Shown here: in pieces, positions 44,222 through 56,399 of the stretch
Position numbering within the stretch: position 1 is the first letter of the stretch
Layout: every line of letters starts with the position of its first letter
Assembly: GCA_944390765.1 (NCBI GenBank)
Contig: CALXQM010000021.1
Location: 1-64,000, forward strand
Origin: an uncultured Alphaproteobacteria bacterium
Lineage (GTDB): Bacteria; Pseudomonadota; Alphaproteobacteria; UBA3830
DNA: 64,000 bases
Direction of reading: 5' to 3'
Notes under the pieces: model-generated
Database searches by the model: none
Told to the model about the DNA's origin: nothing
Seen by the model: only the letters and a program-made list of their open reading frames with translations
Made by a program: the position numbers and the translations under genes

Positions 44222-45622
44222 TTATTTAACTAAAGATTTTATAGGATATAACCTATTCCTAAATTTACCCAAAATAATCATACCAAAGAAAGTCGCCATC
44301 ATTCCAACAAATTGACTAGCCATTTCAAATTCTTCTGGTACAAAATTTCTATAAGTGAATAATATTATAAAACCAAATATAGTACTCACTAAATATGTCG
44401 ACACATCTGTTTTGAAATTAAAGATGTATAATAGCATTGGGGCAGAAACTACAGGCATCCAGAAATTAAAGAAAAATAGTAAAAACTCTACTATGCTATC
44501 GAAAGAACACATTGTTATGAAAATAGATGATATACCAAATACAATTGTAATAATTCTCGCTAATCTCAATTTGATGTTATCTCCAATTTTTTTTCGATAT
44601 AAAAAAGGAGCTAAATCATCTATTGCTGAAATTGCTGCTGAATTTAAAAATGAATCCGCTGTAGACATAATGACAGCTAATACTGCAGAAACAGCGATTC
44701 CTTTAATAACTACTGGAAGTGATTCACTAAGTACCTTTAAAAATACGGTGTTTGGATCTTCTATTCCAGGAAACAATATATAAGCACACAATCCGATAAT
44801 TGATAAAATTACATAGAATGGAATATATAGTGCCGATGTCCATCTTAAAGAACTCCTAGCTTGTTTTACATCCTTAGCCATTAGAATTCTTTGAATATCA
44901 ACAGACAGAAAATTAGGAAATAAAAATGCAAAAACAGTAAACATATAACCATAAAATAATTTATTCGATGGGCCAACATTTAAATATTCTGGAGGTAATT
45001 TACTAATTAAACCATTAAAACCGCCAACTTGTCCTAAAACAACGCTTGCAATTAAAGGAATCCCTATTATTAGAACACCAAATTGCACTGCATCAGTAAA
45101 AACAACAGAACGAATTCCTCCAAATGCAGAATATGCTATAACTATTAAGCTTCCTATAATTGTTCCATAGATATGAGATACACCTAAAAGAGAATTACAA
45201 ACATATCCTATACAACTAACCTGTACAGCAACAAACCCCAATGTAAATAACATGTTAGAAATACCACAAACGATTCTTCCATATTTACCATATAGATTTT
45301 CCATAATCTCACCTATAGATATTTTATCTGAAAAATCTTTTATAATCTTGGGGGCAACGAATTGTGCTGTAAAAAATACATTACCGCATTGCGCTATAGA
45401 AATTAATAAAAATATAATACCAACACTATATGCTCTCTCTGTATCACCTAATAAATCATCTCCTCCTATACACGTAGCAAAAACTGTAGATAACATAGCT
45501 ACAGTCGGGAATGATTTATTGGAGACCGCAAAGTCACGCATTGTATTAACTCCGCGTCCACAAAAGAAGCCAACAGATAATGTAATTATCAAGTAAATAC
45601 AAACAATAAATAAATCTATCAT
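44222..45622 (-). CDS. Sodium:solute symporter family transporter
   Basis: A 466-residue inner-membrane protein with about 13 helices of the SSS (PutP/PanF) fold. Family segments: GRGVNTMRDFAVSNKSFPT near residues 23-41 after helix 1, YSAFGGIRSVVFTDAVQFGV near 163-182 (the G-G-x-x-x-V-x-x-T-D-x-x-Q signature), and a late helix with AVIMSTADSFLNSAA near 317 that supplies Na+ ligands. It takes up an unknown solute with Na+. GAAAGGAG lies upstream of the ATG. The kinase gene downstream may sense or control it. Confidence 0.9.
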   Translation of the reverse strand: MIDLFIVCIYLIITLSVGFFCGRGVNTMRDFAVSNKSFPTVAMLSTVFATCIGGDDLLGDTERAYSVGIIFLLISIAQCGNVFFTAQFVAPKIIKDFSDKISIGEIMENLYGKYGRIVCGISNMLFTLGFVAVQVSCIGYVCNSLLGVSHIYGTIIGSLIVIAYSAFGGIRSVVFTDAVQFGVLIIGIPLIASVVLGQVGGFNGLISKLPPEYLNVGPSNKLFYGYMFTVFAFLFPNFLSVDIQRILMAKDVKQARSSLRWTSALYIPFYVILSIIGLCAYILFPGIEDPNTVFLKVLSESLPVVIKGIAVSAVLAVIMSTADSFLNSAAISAIDDLAPFLYRKKIGDNIKLRLARIITIVFGISSIFITMCSFDSIVEFLLFFFNFWMPVVSAPMLLYIFNFKTDVSTYLVSTIFGFIILFTYRNFVPEEFEMASQFVGMMATFFGMIILGKFRNRLYPIKSLVK

Positions 45623-45865
45623 AATACATACTCCTTTCTACATTCCACCACCTTCTAAGTATTTAATGATTACATAATTTTATTTTGGAATGCAATATAG
45701 TTAAATGAATTTTTTATATTTTTGTTAAATGTATAAATATATAATAAATATGATCTGATTTATAACTGAGTTGAAACAATTTTATAATAAAGTTAAAAAA
45801 ATTTTTACATTGTAAAAAAAATAATATCCTTTTCAATTTTATAGAAATGTTTCTACATAAATTAA

Positions 45866-46438
45866 TTATTCTCCACCTGTAATTTTTAATGTTTCATAAT
45901 CTATTGTAACAGCTTTATTTCCCGTACTATTTCCATCTGCATCGTATAAAGTATAAACATCTGTTAATTTACTATATGAAAAAGCAAACAATATTATATC
46001 TCCCTTTTGTTTAAAAAAAGTAATTACTACATCAAAATATGTAGTCGTTTGTACCGGAACCGCTAGCCCCATTAAAATAATAATTCTTTTAATAATTACC
46101 GTTTCAAGAGGGTGTCCTTCACTTAAGTATTGTTGAATGCCTGGAATCCACTGTCCAGCTTTCATACAAACTAGAGTTTGTTTTGCTGTAATTCTACCAT
46201 CTCCTCTTATTTTTCCTGATGCATCATAAGTCATTAATCTGGTATGACCTGAATCTACCCAAATACAAGGAGCTGTATCTGTTCCATGAATATCTGTATT
46301 ATCCAAAGAGCTTTGAAATAAATCGGGATTTGTTATAGTATATTGTGGAGTTTTAGCGGCTTGTACAGAATTTTGAGATATATCACTTGAACTTTGTGCT
46401 ACATCGCCTGAACTACTAGTAAAATCTTCCCAGGACAT
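45866..46438 (-). CDS. hcp: Type VI secretion tube protein Hcp
   Basis: A 190-residue protein. The C-terminal 145 residues resemble Hcp/TssD: GKIRGDGRI near 75-83, the helix HPLETVIIKRII, and beta strands TYFDVVITFFKQKGDIILFA and EKIEWTY-like SYSKLTDVYTLYDADG ending YETLKI. Hcp hexamers stack into the inner tube ejected by the T6SS sheath. It has an N-terminal extension of about 45 residues rich in Ser and Gln, uncommon for Hcp. It lies 45 bases downstream of the fused sheath gene on the same strand, which supports the call. GGAG precedes the ATG. Confidence 0.78.
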   Translation of the reverse strand: MSWEDFTSSSGDVAQSSSDISQNSVQAAKTPQYTITNPDLFQSSLDNTDIHGTDTAPCIWVDSGHTRLMTYDASGKIRGDGRITAKQTLVCMKAGQWIPGIQQYLSEGHPLETVIIKRIIILMGLAVPVQTTTYFDVVITFFKQKGDIILFAFSYSKLTDVYTLYDADGNSTGNKAVTIDYETLKITGGE

Positions 46439-46483
46439 TTTTATTTCTCCATTACAAAACTACTCTTACTCATAAACTATCCT

Positions 46484-48559
46484 TTAACTTGCTGCTGGTG
46501 GTGGTAAAGTAGCGACTAAACGAATAGAAGCAGTTAGTTCTTCTAATTGAAAATGAGGTCGCAAATAAATTGTAGCCTTATAAGAACCTGGTTTTCCTGG
46601 AACATCATAAACATCTACACGTGCTTCCCTTAAAGGAAACTTTGCTTTTAATTCTTGGTTAGCAGAATCATTCAGTAATACATAACTAGCTATCCAATTA
46701 TTAAGATACAAAGCAACATTATCTTTGGTTAAAAATGAACCAACTTTATCTCTCATAATTGCTTTTACGTAATGAGCGAATCTAGAAGCACACAATAAAT
46801 AAGGCAATCTAGCACTTAAAGAAGCGTTGGCATTAGCATCATCTGTGTTATATATTTTTGGTTTTTGAGCTGTCTGACATCCAAAAAAAGCTGCATAATC
46901 TGTCCCTTTACTATGGCATATAGGTAAAAATCCTAGATTACTTAATTCTTTTTCTCTTCGATCTGTAATAGCAATTTCTGTTGGACATTTTAAAGCAGTA
47001 TCTCCATCTGTCGTTTTAAAAGTATAAGCTGGTAAACCTTCTACTAAACCTCCTCCTTCAACTCCTCTAATTGCAGCTGGCCATTTATATAAAGAAAAAG
47101 CATAACCTATTTTCTGAGCCATAACAAAAGCTGCATTTCCCCAACAAAATTGAGAATTATCTGCCCCATCTATTTCTTCAACAAAATTCATACCATCTAC
47201 AGGCAATGTATCCGGACCATAAGGTAACCTCATTAATACTCTAGGAAGAGCTAAAGCTACGTAACGTGAATCTTCTGAATCTCTAAAAGAATTCCATTTT
47301 ATCATTTCTGTACTATCGAAAGTTTTAGCTAAGTCTCTTGGTTCTCCTAAATGAGAAAAACTATCCATATCAAATAGCCTTGGATGAGCGGCGGCAATAA
47401 ACGGAGCATGAGCTGCTGCTGCGACATTTGAAATTTTGCTCAATAATAGAATATCCTGAGGATGCCTAGTAAATTCATATGCTCCTATTAAACAAGAGTA
47501 AGGATGTCCGCCGAAAGTACCATATTCTTCTTCATAGACTTTTTTAAATAATTGACTTTGATCAAATTCAACAGCCTGTTCTAAATCATCCATTAATTCT
47601 TTTTTAGTAACGTTCATTATCCTAATTTTTAAATGCGTAGAGGTTTCTGTGTTCATTATCAAATAATGCAAAGCTCTCCATGTTCCTTCTAAAGCTTGGA
47701 AAGTAGGACAATGTAAAATTTCATTGATTTGTGCGCTTAATAACTTATCAATTTTTATAATGCAATTTTCAGTAAATGTTAGAGGATTACGTATTTCATT
47801 CGGTTTTTCTTTTTCTACCTGGTTAAGAAACTCTACAATCATTGCGCAGGCATAAAGCTCTAGGCTTGGTTCTCTTGCTAAGCGACCATCAGTAAAAATC
47901 TCCTTTAAAATTTCTCTTTTAGAAGCATTTTTATCATCATTTAAATCTGACTCTTTATAAATTGATTTATTACTATTATCTTTTTCATCAGTTTGAACTG
48001 CATTAATGTCATCTGTAGGAGATGTTATAAAATCTTCTGTTATATGCTGCTTATTTGCTTTCAATAATGTTTCAATTTGATTTTTTAGAGTTTTTTTAAG
48101 ACTATTGTCTTTTACAATTTCCTTTAATTGCTCTTGTAAAACGTCATTTCCTTCCATTTTAACAGCTAAATCATTTAATTTTATACGGGCGTCGTAAATT
48201 TTTTTTAATTTTGGTACTTGTTTAGCTATACTAATCGGTCCGAAATCATCCATATGTTTAAAAAATAGCTCTGCATTAAGAAAATCTTCTCCATCATTTA
48301 GTACATTCTTAACCTGTATAGCTAAGCGAGGGTTTATGCTTATCATGAATTCTGGTAAGTTATCACGATCAACTTCAACAAATTTTCTCATTTTTATAGG
48401 GGGTAATGGATCAGTTACCATTCCAGATAAATCCGCCAAAACACCAAATACAAATGGAAGTTCTTTCATGACAATGGCATTACCAATTTCGACATCATAA
48501 GTAATTTGTACTCTAGGTGGTCTCACCCTATCTAAAATATGTTGTGTACTTTCTACCAT
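46484..48559 (-). CDS. tssBC: Natural TssB-TssC fusion, type VI secretion sheath protein
   Basis: One 691-codon frame encodes both sheath subunits. Residues about 1-165 are TssB (VipA): RVRPPRVQITYDVEIG, KELPFVFGVLADLSG, PLPPIKMRKFVEVDRDNLPE. Residues about 213-691 are TssC (VipB): LSAQINEILHCPTFQALEGTW, EEYGTFGGHPYSCLIGAYEF, SFRDSEDSRYVALALPRVLM, IRGVEGGGLVEGLPAY, TEIAITDRREKELS and the terminal YLRPHFQLEELTASIRLV. Between them is a charged, Asn/Asp/Lys-rich linker (about 166-212). Normally these are two adjacent genes whose products pair to form the contractile sheath. No stop or start codon with a ribosome site separates them here. AAAGG precedes the ATG. Confidence 0.93.
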   Translation of the reverse strand: MVESTQHILDRVRPPRVQITYDVEIGNAIVMKELPFVFGVLADLSGMVTDPLPPIKMRKFVEVDRDNLPEFMISINPRLAIQVKNVLNDGEDFLNAELFFKHMDDFGPISIAKQVPKLKKIYDARIKLNDLAVKMEGNDVLQEQLKEIVKDNSLKKTLKNQIETLLKANKQHITEDFITSPTDDINAVQTDEKDNSNKSIYKESDLNDDKNASKREILKEIFTDGRLAREPSLELYACAMIVEFLNQVEKEKPNEIRNPLTFTENCIIKIDKLLSAQINEILHCPTFQALEGTWRALHYLIMNTETSTHLKIRIMNVTKKELMDDLEQAVEFDQSQLFKKVYEEEYGTFGGHPYSCLIGAYEFTRHPQDILLLSKISNVAAAAHAPFIAAAHPRLFDMDSFSHLGEPRDLAKTFDSTEMIKWNSFRDSEDSRYVALALPRVLMRLPYGPDTLPVDGMNFVEEIDGADNSQFCWGNAAFVMAQKIGYAFSLYKWPAAIRGVEGGGLVEGLPAYTFKTTDGDTALKCPTEIAITDRREKELSNLGFLPICHSKGTDYAAFFGCQTAQKPKIYNTDDANANASLSARLPYLLCASRFAHYVKAIMRDKVGSFLTKDNVALYLNNWIASYVLLNDSANQELKAKFPLREARVDVYDVPGKPGSYKATIYLRPHFQLEELTASIRLVATLPPPAAS

Positions 48560-48645
48560 TACTACACCTTTTCATCTAATCTATAGCTATAAACGCTTCT
48601 ATACTTTGATTAGAATATATAAAATATGTTTATAATAAGTTAATT

Positions 48646-50577
48646 TTAAAAAAAAGTTATTGGATCAATATCTATTTGAATTCTAACATTTTTAGGAATG
48701 CTCAAAGACTCTATCCACTTAGATATTTCTATATTTAGAGAATTTTTTTTCAAAGATTTTAATAAAATCCGCCATCGAAATCTTCCCCTTAATAGAAACA
48801 TAGGGGCAGGGGCAGGACCAAAAATCTTAATATTTTTAGGACATGTATTTCTTAATAATCTAGTGGCTTTTTCAGTCATTTCTTTATTAGTACCGGATAT
48901 AATTAATGATGCAAATTTTGAAAATGGAGGTAGAGAATATTTTTTTCGATTATATGCTTCAAGCTCCATAAAATTAGATTGTTCTCCTTGTTTTAAGATT
49001 TCAAATAATGGATGACTAATGTTAAATGTTTGAATAATAATTTCTCCTGGCTTGTCCCCTCTTCCTGCTCTGCCTGCAACTTGGTTTATCATTTGATATG
49101 TCTTTTCTGCTGAACGTAAATCCGCTCCATTTAATCCCAAATCTCCATCAATTACTCCAACTAAAGTAATATTTGGAAAATGATGTCCCTTCGCTAAAAT
49201 TTGCGTTCCAATAACAATATCAACTGTGCCTAATTGGATATTCTCAATAATTTGAGAAGCTTCTTTTTCTGACGAAAAAGTATCAGATGAAGCTATTTCT
49301 ATATTGGCTTCTGGAAATTTTCTGCACAGTTCATCATAAACTCGCTCCACTCCAGGGCCAAATGGAATGTATGAATCTTCAGCAGAACAATTTTTGCAAT
49401 TTTTAGGAATGCTTTCCATATGACCGCAATAATGACAAATCAATTTATCATTTCTTTTGTGATAAACTAACCAAGTGGAACAATTCGGACAAGAAATCTT
49501 CTCTCCACAATTTTTACATAAAGTAATTGGCGCATAACCTCTTCTATTTAGATATATGAGGGCTTGTTCTTTTTTTTCTAATCTTAATTTTAAAGCATAA
49601 AATAATGGAATAGAAATAAATCCATCAAATTTATTCTGCTTCATATCTATTAATTTTATATTTGGAAGTAGAGAATTACCATAGCGTTTTTTTATATTGA
49701 AATAGCCATATTTACCTTCTTTTGCGTTTACATAACTTTCAATAGATGGAGTAGCAGAGGATAAAATGATTGGAATATTTGTAAGATGAGCTAAAACAAC
49801 AGCCATATCTCGAGCATTATAAAATCCACCTTCTTCTTGTTTATAAGATGAATCATGTTCTTCATCTACCACTATCAAACCTAAATTTTTAAATGGAATA
49901 AAAATAGCTGATCTAGCCCCAATAATTACACATTTTTCACCGCTATTTGCTTTCAACCAAGCCATACGTCTATTTTTTGGTGTTATAGAAGAGTTCCAAA
50001 CAATAGGTAGAATTCCAAAATATTTTGCTATTCTTTGAACCATTTGTTTACTTAAAGCAATTTCTGGAAATAGAATTAATATTTGTTTGTCTTTATCAAA
50101 TAATTCTTTTGCTTTCTTTAAATAAACTTCTGTTTTTCCGCTACCTGTTACACCTTCTAATAAAAAAGGCTTATTACCATTATTATTAATTGATTCTAAA
50201 GCTTTCAATTGATCATTGTTAAGCTCAATAGGTTTATAATCTAAAATATGTTCAGATTCGGATAAAATTAGCTTTTTTTTAAGATTAAATAGAGTTTTTT
50301 CCGCTAATATCATTTTTAGAACCATTCCACGTGGAATTAATGTATAAGCGGAAACCCAATTTAAAAAAGAAATATAAATTGTCCCTATATTATAAGAATA
50401 AATTTTTTCAATATGTTTTAATTCCTTGTTAGTAATAGAGTCATCATGAATAACAACTCCTTCAATAAGGCGATTACCAAAAGGAATTTTCACAATTGTT
50501 CCATCAGAAATATCGTTTTCTGATTCATATAAAAAACCATGGTTTAAAGGTACTGTTGGAAGAACTGATATTTTCAT
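48646..50577 (-). CDS. priA: Primosomal protein N' (replication restart helicase)
   Basis: A 643-residue superfamily 2 helicase that reloads the replisome at stalled forks. Walker A is LLEGVTGSGKTEVYLKKA near residues 138-155, the DEAH-type box is IVVDEEHDSSYKQEEGG, the zinc-binding insert is CKNCGEKISCPNCSTW and CHYCGHMESIPKNCKNC, and motif V/VI show ILAKGHHFPNITLVG and INQVAGRAGRGDKPGE. It is about 90 residues shorter than E. coli PriA, mostly at the N terminus. A CACGTG palindrome lies within its 5' third. Confidence 0.95.
   Translation of the reverse strand: MKISVLPTVPLNHGFLYESENDISDGTIVKIPFGNRLIEGVVIHDDSITNKELKHIEKIYSYNIGTIYISFLNWVSAYTLIPRGMVLKMILAEKTLFNLKKKLILSESEHILDYKPIELNNDQLKALESINNNGNKPFLLEGVTGSGKTEVYLKKAKELFDKDKQILILFPEIALSKQMVQRIAKYFGILPIVWNSSITPKNRRMAWLKANSGEKCVIIGARSAIFIPFKNLGLIVVDEEHDSSYKQEEGGFYNARDMAVVLAHLTNIPIILSSATPSIESYVNAKEGKYGYFNIKKRYGNSLLPNIKLIDMKQNKFDGFISIPLFYALKLRLEKKEQALIYLNRRGYAPITLCKNCGEKISCPNCSTWLVYHKRNDKLICHYCGHMESIPKNCKNCSAEDSYIPFGPGVERVYDELCRKFPEANIEIASSDTFSSEKEASQIIENIQLGTVDIVIGTQILAKGHHFPNITLVGVIDGDLGLNGADLRSAEKTYQMINQVAGRAGRGDKPGEIIIQTFNISHPLFEILKQGEQSNFMELEAYNRKKYSLPPFSKFASLIISGTNKEMTEKATRLLRNTCPKNIKIFGPAPAPMFLLRGRFRWRILLKSLKKNSLNIEISKWIESLSIPKNVRIQIDIDPITFF
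50324..50337. promoter_or_regulatory. Weak parS-like palindrome
   Basis: ATTCCACGTGGAAT, a perfect 14-base palindrome with the parS core CACGTG but A/T in place of the G/C at the outer positions ParB normally reads. It lies in priA, 38 kb from the main cluster, so it may be chance. Confidence 0.25.
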
Positions 50578-50734
50578 AAGTACGAATATTATTAAAGCTA
50601 TTATATATTATAAATGCGTTTTTAAAAATAAGTTAATAAATAGAGTAAATCTTTTTTTACCCTTCAGAATTTCTATTATAATTCTATTTATTATTTTGGC
50701 TCTTTATAATGAAGAAAACAAAAGAAATGCTTTG

Positions 50735-51195
50735 TATTTTGAGCGATTATCCTTTTGCATTTAGCATCCTTCTGTACGCTCTACCTCATTCTGAGTGAAA
50801 ACACATCTCTCTTAGCGTCATTCTGAGCAAATGAAGTGAGCGTGAGAATCCATTTACTTATACTTAACGTCTCAGACTACGATACAGTACCGTTATGGAT
50901 TGCCACGTCGATTCACTCCTCGTGATAACGAAAGAGGGTATCTCTCGTAATGACGCTGTAATTAGGAAGCTTTTTTTAATTATGCAGGATAATGAATGCT
51001 CTTTGCAATTATAAAAAGCGAAAGAGGCTAAACTATATAAGCTTCACCTCTTCCGTTTGTCACGTGGTAATTCGTAAAATAATGCAAACAGTAGCATGAT
51101 GAAAGTATGAAAATGGATTCTCACACTCACTTCATTCTCTCAGAATGACGTAAAGAGGGAAAATGACAATAGACATGGAAACGTTCAGCATGACA
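50735..51195. repeat. Dispersed intergenic repeat block 9
   Basis: A compound element (A near 50818-50851, linker, reversed B near 50900-50930), module C at about 51020-51068 (CTTCACCTCTTCCGTTTGTC), and module A reversed at 51115-51150. Partial A copies lie at 50738-50750 and 50789-50802. The remaining 51195-51480 is AT-rich with no clear content; the frame over 51185-51547 is non-coding and runs into the tRNA. Confidence 0.8.
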
Positions 51196-51486
51196 CAAGG
51201 TAAAGTAAGAATGCATGTCGACCAGAATATGAAACAATATAGACCCGCTTCTTCAGTTTTTCTTTATTAAAAGGAAAACTCATAATAGTACGGGACATGA
51301 GGAAAAGCCTTCCGAATGGTATTGTGCATGAATAACGATAAACTATTATGCGGATATATTTACTTAGAATAGCGCTGTTCAAAATAGTATTGAGTAGGAC
51401 AATCATTATAAAGCTATTAATATAATATTTAAAAAATAAAATACTTACAAGACTAACAAAATAATCACGGAATATAAAAAATAAGA

Positions 51487-51561
<75 letters not shown>

Positions 51562-51566
51562 CAATA

Positions 51567-51652
51567 TGGTGCCCGTGGAGGGACTTGAACCCCCACGACC
51601 GATTGGTCAGCAGATTTTAAGTCTGCAGCGTCTACCATTCCGCCACACGGGC
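51567..51652 (-). tRNA. tRNA-Leu (anticodon TAA)
   Basis: An 86-base class II tRNA with a long variable arm (GCTGACCAATCGGTC). GCCCGTG pairs with CACGGGC, and the anticodon loop CTTAAAA gives TAA. CCA is encoded. It probably shares a transcript with the tRNA-Thr gene. Confidence 0.95.
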
Positions 51653-51744
51653 ATAAGACACAAAAAGAATCTATCATTAAAATAGTATCTTATCAATAGA
51701 GAAATTTAAAAATAAACTGCCAATAGTAATATTATTATCTTAAC

Positions 51745-51987
51745 CTACTCATCTAAAATCAAAGTTGCATTATTAGAAGCAAAGTGACATAAACCTGAAT
51801 TTATATTAAATAAAATTGGTTCAGTTTGGTTTTCTAAACGAATTTTAATAATCCCTTTACATAATTTTGTTAAAATAGAGATATGGTTCGGTAAAATAGT
51901 AATTTCACCCTCTATAGTAGGTAAAGTTACACTTTTTACTTTGCCATCAAATAATTTTTTGGAAAGATTTAATATTTTAACGTGCAA
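51745..51987 (-). CDS. atpC: F1 ATP synthase epsilon subunit, short form
   Basis: An 80-residue protein equal to the N-terminal beta-sandwich of epsilon: VKILNLSKKLFDGKVKSVTL, GEITILPNHISILTKLCKG. The family is usually 130-140 residues; the C-terminal two-helix domain, which inhibits ATP hydrolysis, is absent. The start is TTG at 51987 with AGGAG eight bases upstream. It begins three bases after atpD ends. Confidence 0.88.
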   Translation of the reverse strand: MHVKILNLSKKLFDGKVKSVTLPTIEGEITILPNHISILTKLCKGIIKIRLENQTEPILFNINSGLCHFASNNATLILDE

Positions 51988-51989
51988 AA

Positions 51990-54284
<2,295 letters not shown>

Positions 54285-54285
<1 letters not shown>

Positions 54286-55829
54286 TATGCAACTTTTACC
54301 TTTTTAAAATCTTCGAGATAAGCCTGAAGTAAGTTATTTAACTTTTCTTCGATTTCCGGACTAATTTTTTTCTGTTTATTGATATCAGAAATAACATCAT
54401 TTGCTTCACGTTTAATTCTATCTATAACATAAGATTCAAAATGCTTAACATCATCCAAATCTATATTATCCAAATAACCGTGTACACCAAGATAAATGCT
54501 TATAACTTGTTCTTCTACCGGCATAGGAGAATATTGAGGTTGTTTTAAAATTTCCGTCAATCTTTCTCCACGAGATATTAATTGTTTACTGGATGCATCT
54601 AGATCCGAAGCAAATTGAGCAAAACTCGCCATTTCACGATACTGAGCCAATTCTAATTTTATCTTTCCAGCAACTTGCTTCATACACTTTGTTTGAGCAG
54701 CAGAACCAACTCGACTAACAGATGCGCCAGCATTAATAGCTGGGCGAACTCCTTTATAAAACAAATCTGTTTCTAAGAAAATCTGTCCATCTGTAATTGA
54801 AATAACATTTGTCGGAATATAAGCTGACATATCTCCAGCTTGAGTTTCAATAATAGGTAAAGCAGTTAAAGAACCGCCACCACGAGTCGCGTCCAATTTT
54901 GCAGCCCTTTCAAGCAAACGAGAATGTAAATAAAAAACATCTCCTGGGTATGCTTCACGTCCAGGAGGTCTTCTTAATAATAACGACATTTGCCTATATG
55001 CAACCGCATGCTTTGACAAATCATCATAAATTATAAGTGCATGCATGCCGTTGTCTCTAAAATACTCCCCCATAGCGCAACCAGCATATGGAGCTAAATA
55101 TTGCATAGGAGCAACATCAGAAGCCGTGGCTGAAACAACTATAGTATAATCCATAGCGCCACTATCTGTTAAAGTTTTAACAATTTGAGCTACAGAAGAT
55201 CTCTTTTGCCCAATAACTACATATATGCAATATAATTTTTCAGATTCAATATTTTTATCAAATGCATGTTTTTGATTTAAAATAGCATCAATTGCTATTG
55301 CAGTTTTACCTGTTTGACGGTCACCAATAATTAACTCTCTTTGTCCCCTTCCAATTGGAACAATCGCATCAATTGCCTTTAACCCGGTCTGTACAGGTTC
55401 GAATACTGATTTCCTTTCAACAATTCCAGGAGCTTTAATATCAACAGGTTTAAATTCATCGGTTTTTATTGCTCCTTTCCCATCAATCGGTTCACCTAAT
55501 GCGTTAACAACTCTTCCTAATAAAGATTTACCTACGGGAACTTCCATAATTTTATGAGTTCTACGAACTTCCATGCCTTCCCAGACACTTCGATCTTCAC
55601 CAAAAAGAACAATATCTACAGTGTCTTCACCTAAATTCATAGCTAAACCAGATGTACCTGATTCAAAAACTACTTCTTCATTCATTGCAATGTGTTCTAA
55701 ACCATATACTCTAGCTATACCATCACCAACAGATAATACTCGTCCGACTTCGACAAATTCAGGTTCACAATCGAAGTTTTGAATTCTTTCCTTTATTATA
55801 GAATCTACTTCTGAAGGTTTAATATTCAT
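54285..55829 (-). CDS. atpA: F1 ATP synthase alpha subunit
   Basis: The 514-residue non-catalytic nucleotide-binding subunit. P-loop [16 protein letters not shown] near 169-184, then [16 protein letters not shown] and the signature [17 protein letters not shown] near 362-378. Length matches the family. Its start overlaps atpH by 11 bases. Confidence 0.97.
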
Positions 55830-56391
55830 AAATATCTCCTCTTATAGCGTTACCTAATCGAACTAATTTAGATTTCATAGAATAATCCAATACTTTTGAA
55901 TGATATTGAATTTTAAATCCATCTATTAATGCATTATCGGCATTGAAAATAAGTTCTAAATCACCAGTAAAAATTGATTTTAATTTTTCTTCTAAATCTT
56001 TTTTCATTTTTTTATCAAAATTTTTAGCATATGTTATATAAAAAGTTTTTTTTCCATGTATAGAATCAGTAAAATTTCCATATGCCACACATATTTCAGG
56101 AAGTAATTCGAATCTTTTATTTTTTAGAAGCAGTTTTAAAAAATTACCTATTTCTCTACTTAACGATAACTCATTAATCATTTTCTGAACAAAATCAAAG
56201 CCATTTCTTGATAAGAGACTTAATCTTTTTAGTATTTTTTCTGAATCTTCTAATTTATTGATAAAATCTCCGATATTCTTTATTTGATTTAAAAACTTTT
56301 TCTCACACTTCATCGTTAAAGACACTTCATAAAGAGATTTTACATATCTATGTACTACAGCGTTACCAATATTTAGGATTAAATCAGACAA
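55819..56391 (-). CDS. atpH: F1 ATP synthase delta subunit
   Basis: The 190-residue peripheral-stalk subunit that connects F1 to the b subunits. Helical N-terminal domain ([37 protein letters not shown]) and a C-terminal segment with the family pattern [20 protein letters not shown] near 145-164. It is first in atpHAGDC; the F0 genes are elsewhere, as usual in alphaproteobacteria. Confidence 0.9.
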   Translation of the reverse strand: MSDLILNIGNAVVHRYVKSLYEVSLTMKCEKKFLNQIKNIGDFINKLEDSEKILKRLSLLSRNGFDFVQKMINELSLSREIGNFLKLLLKNKRFELLPEICVAYGNFTDSIHGKKTFYITYAKNFDKKMKKDLEEKLKSIFTGDLELIFNADNALIDGFKIQYHSKVLDYSMKSKLVRLGNAIRGDIYEY

Positions 56392-56399
56392 TCCTATAT

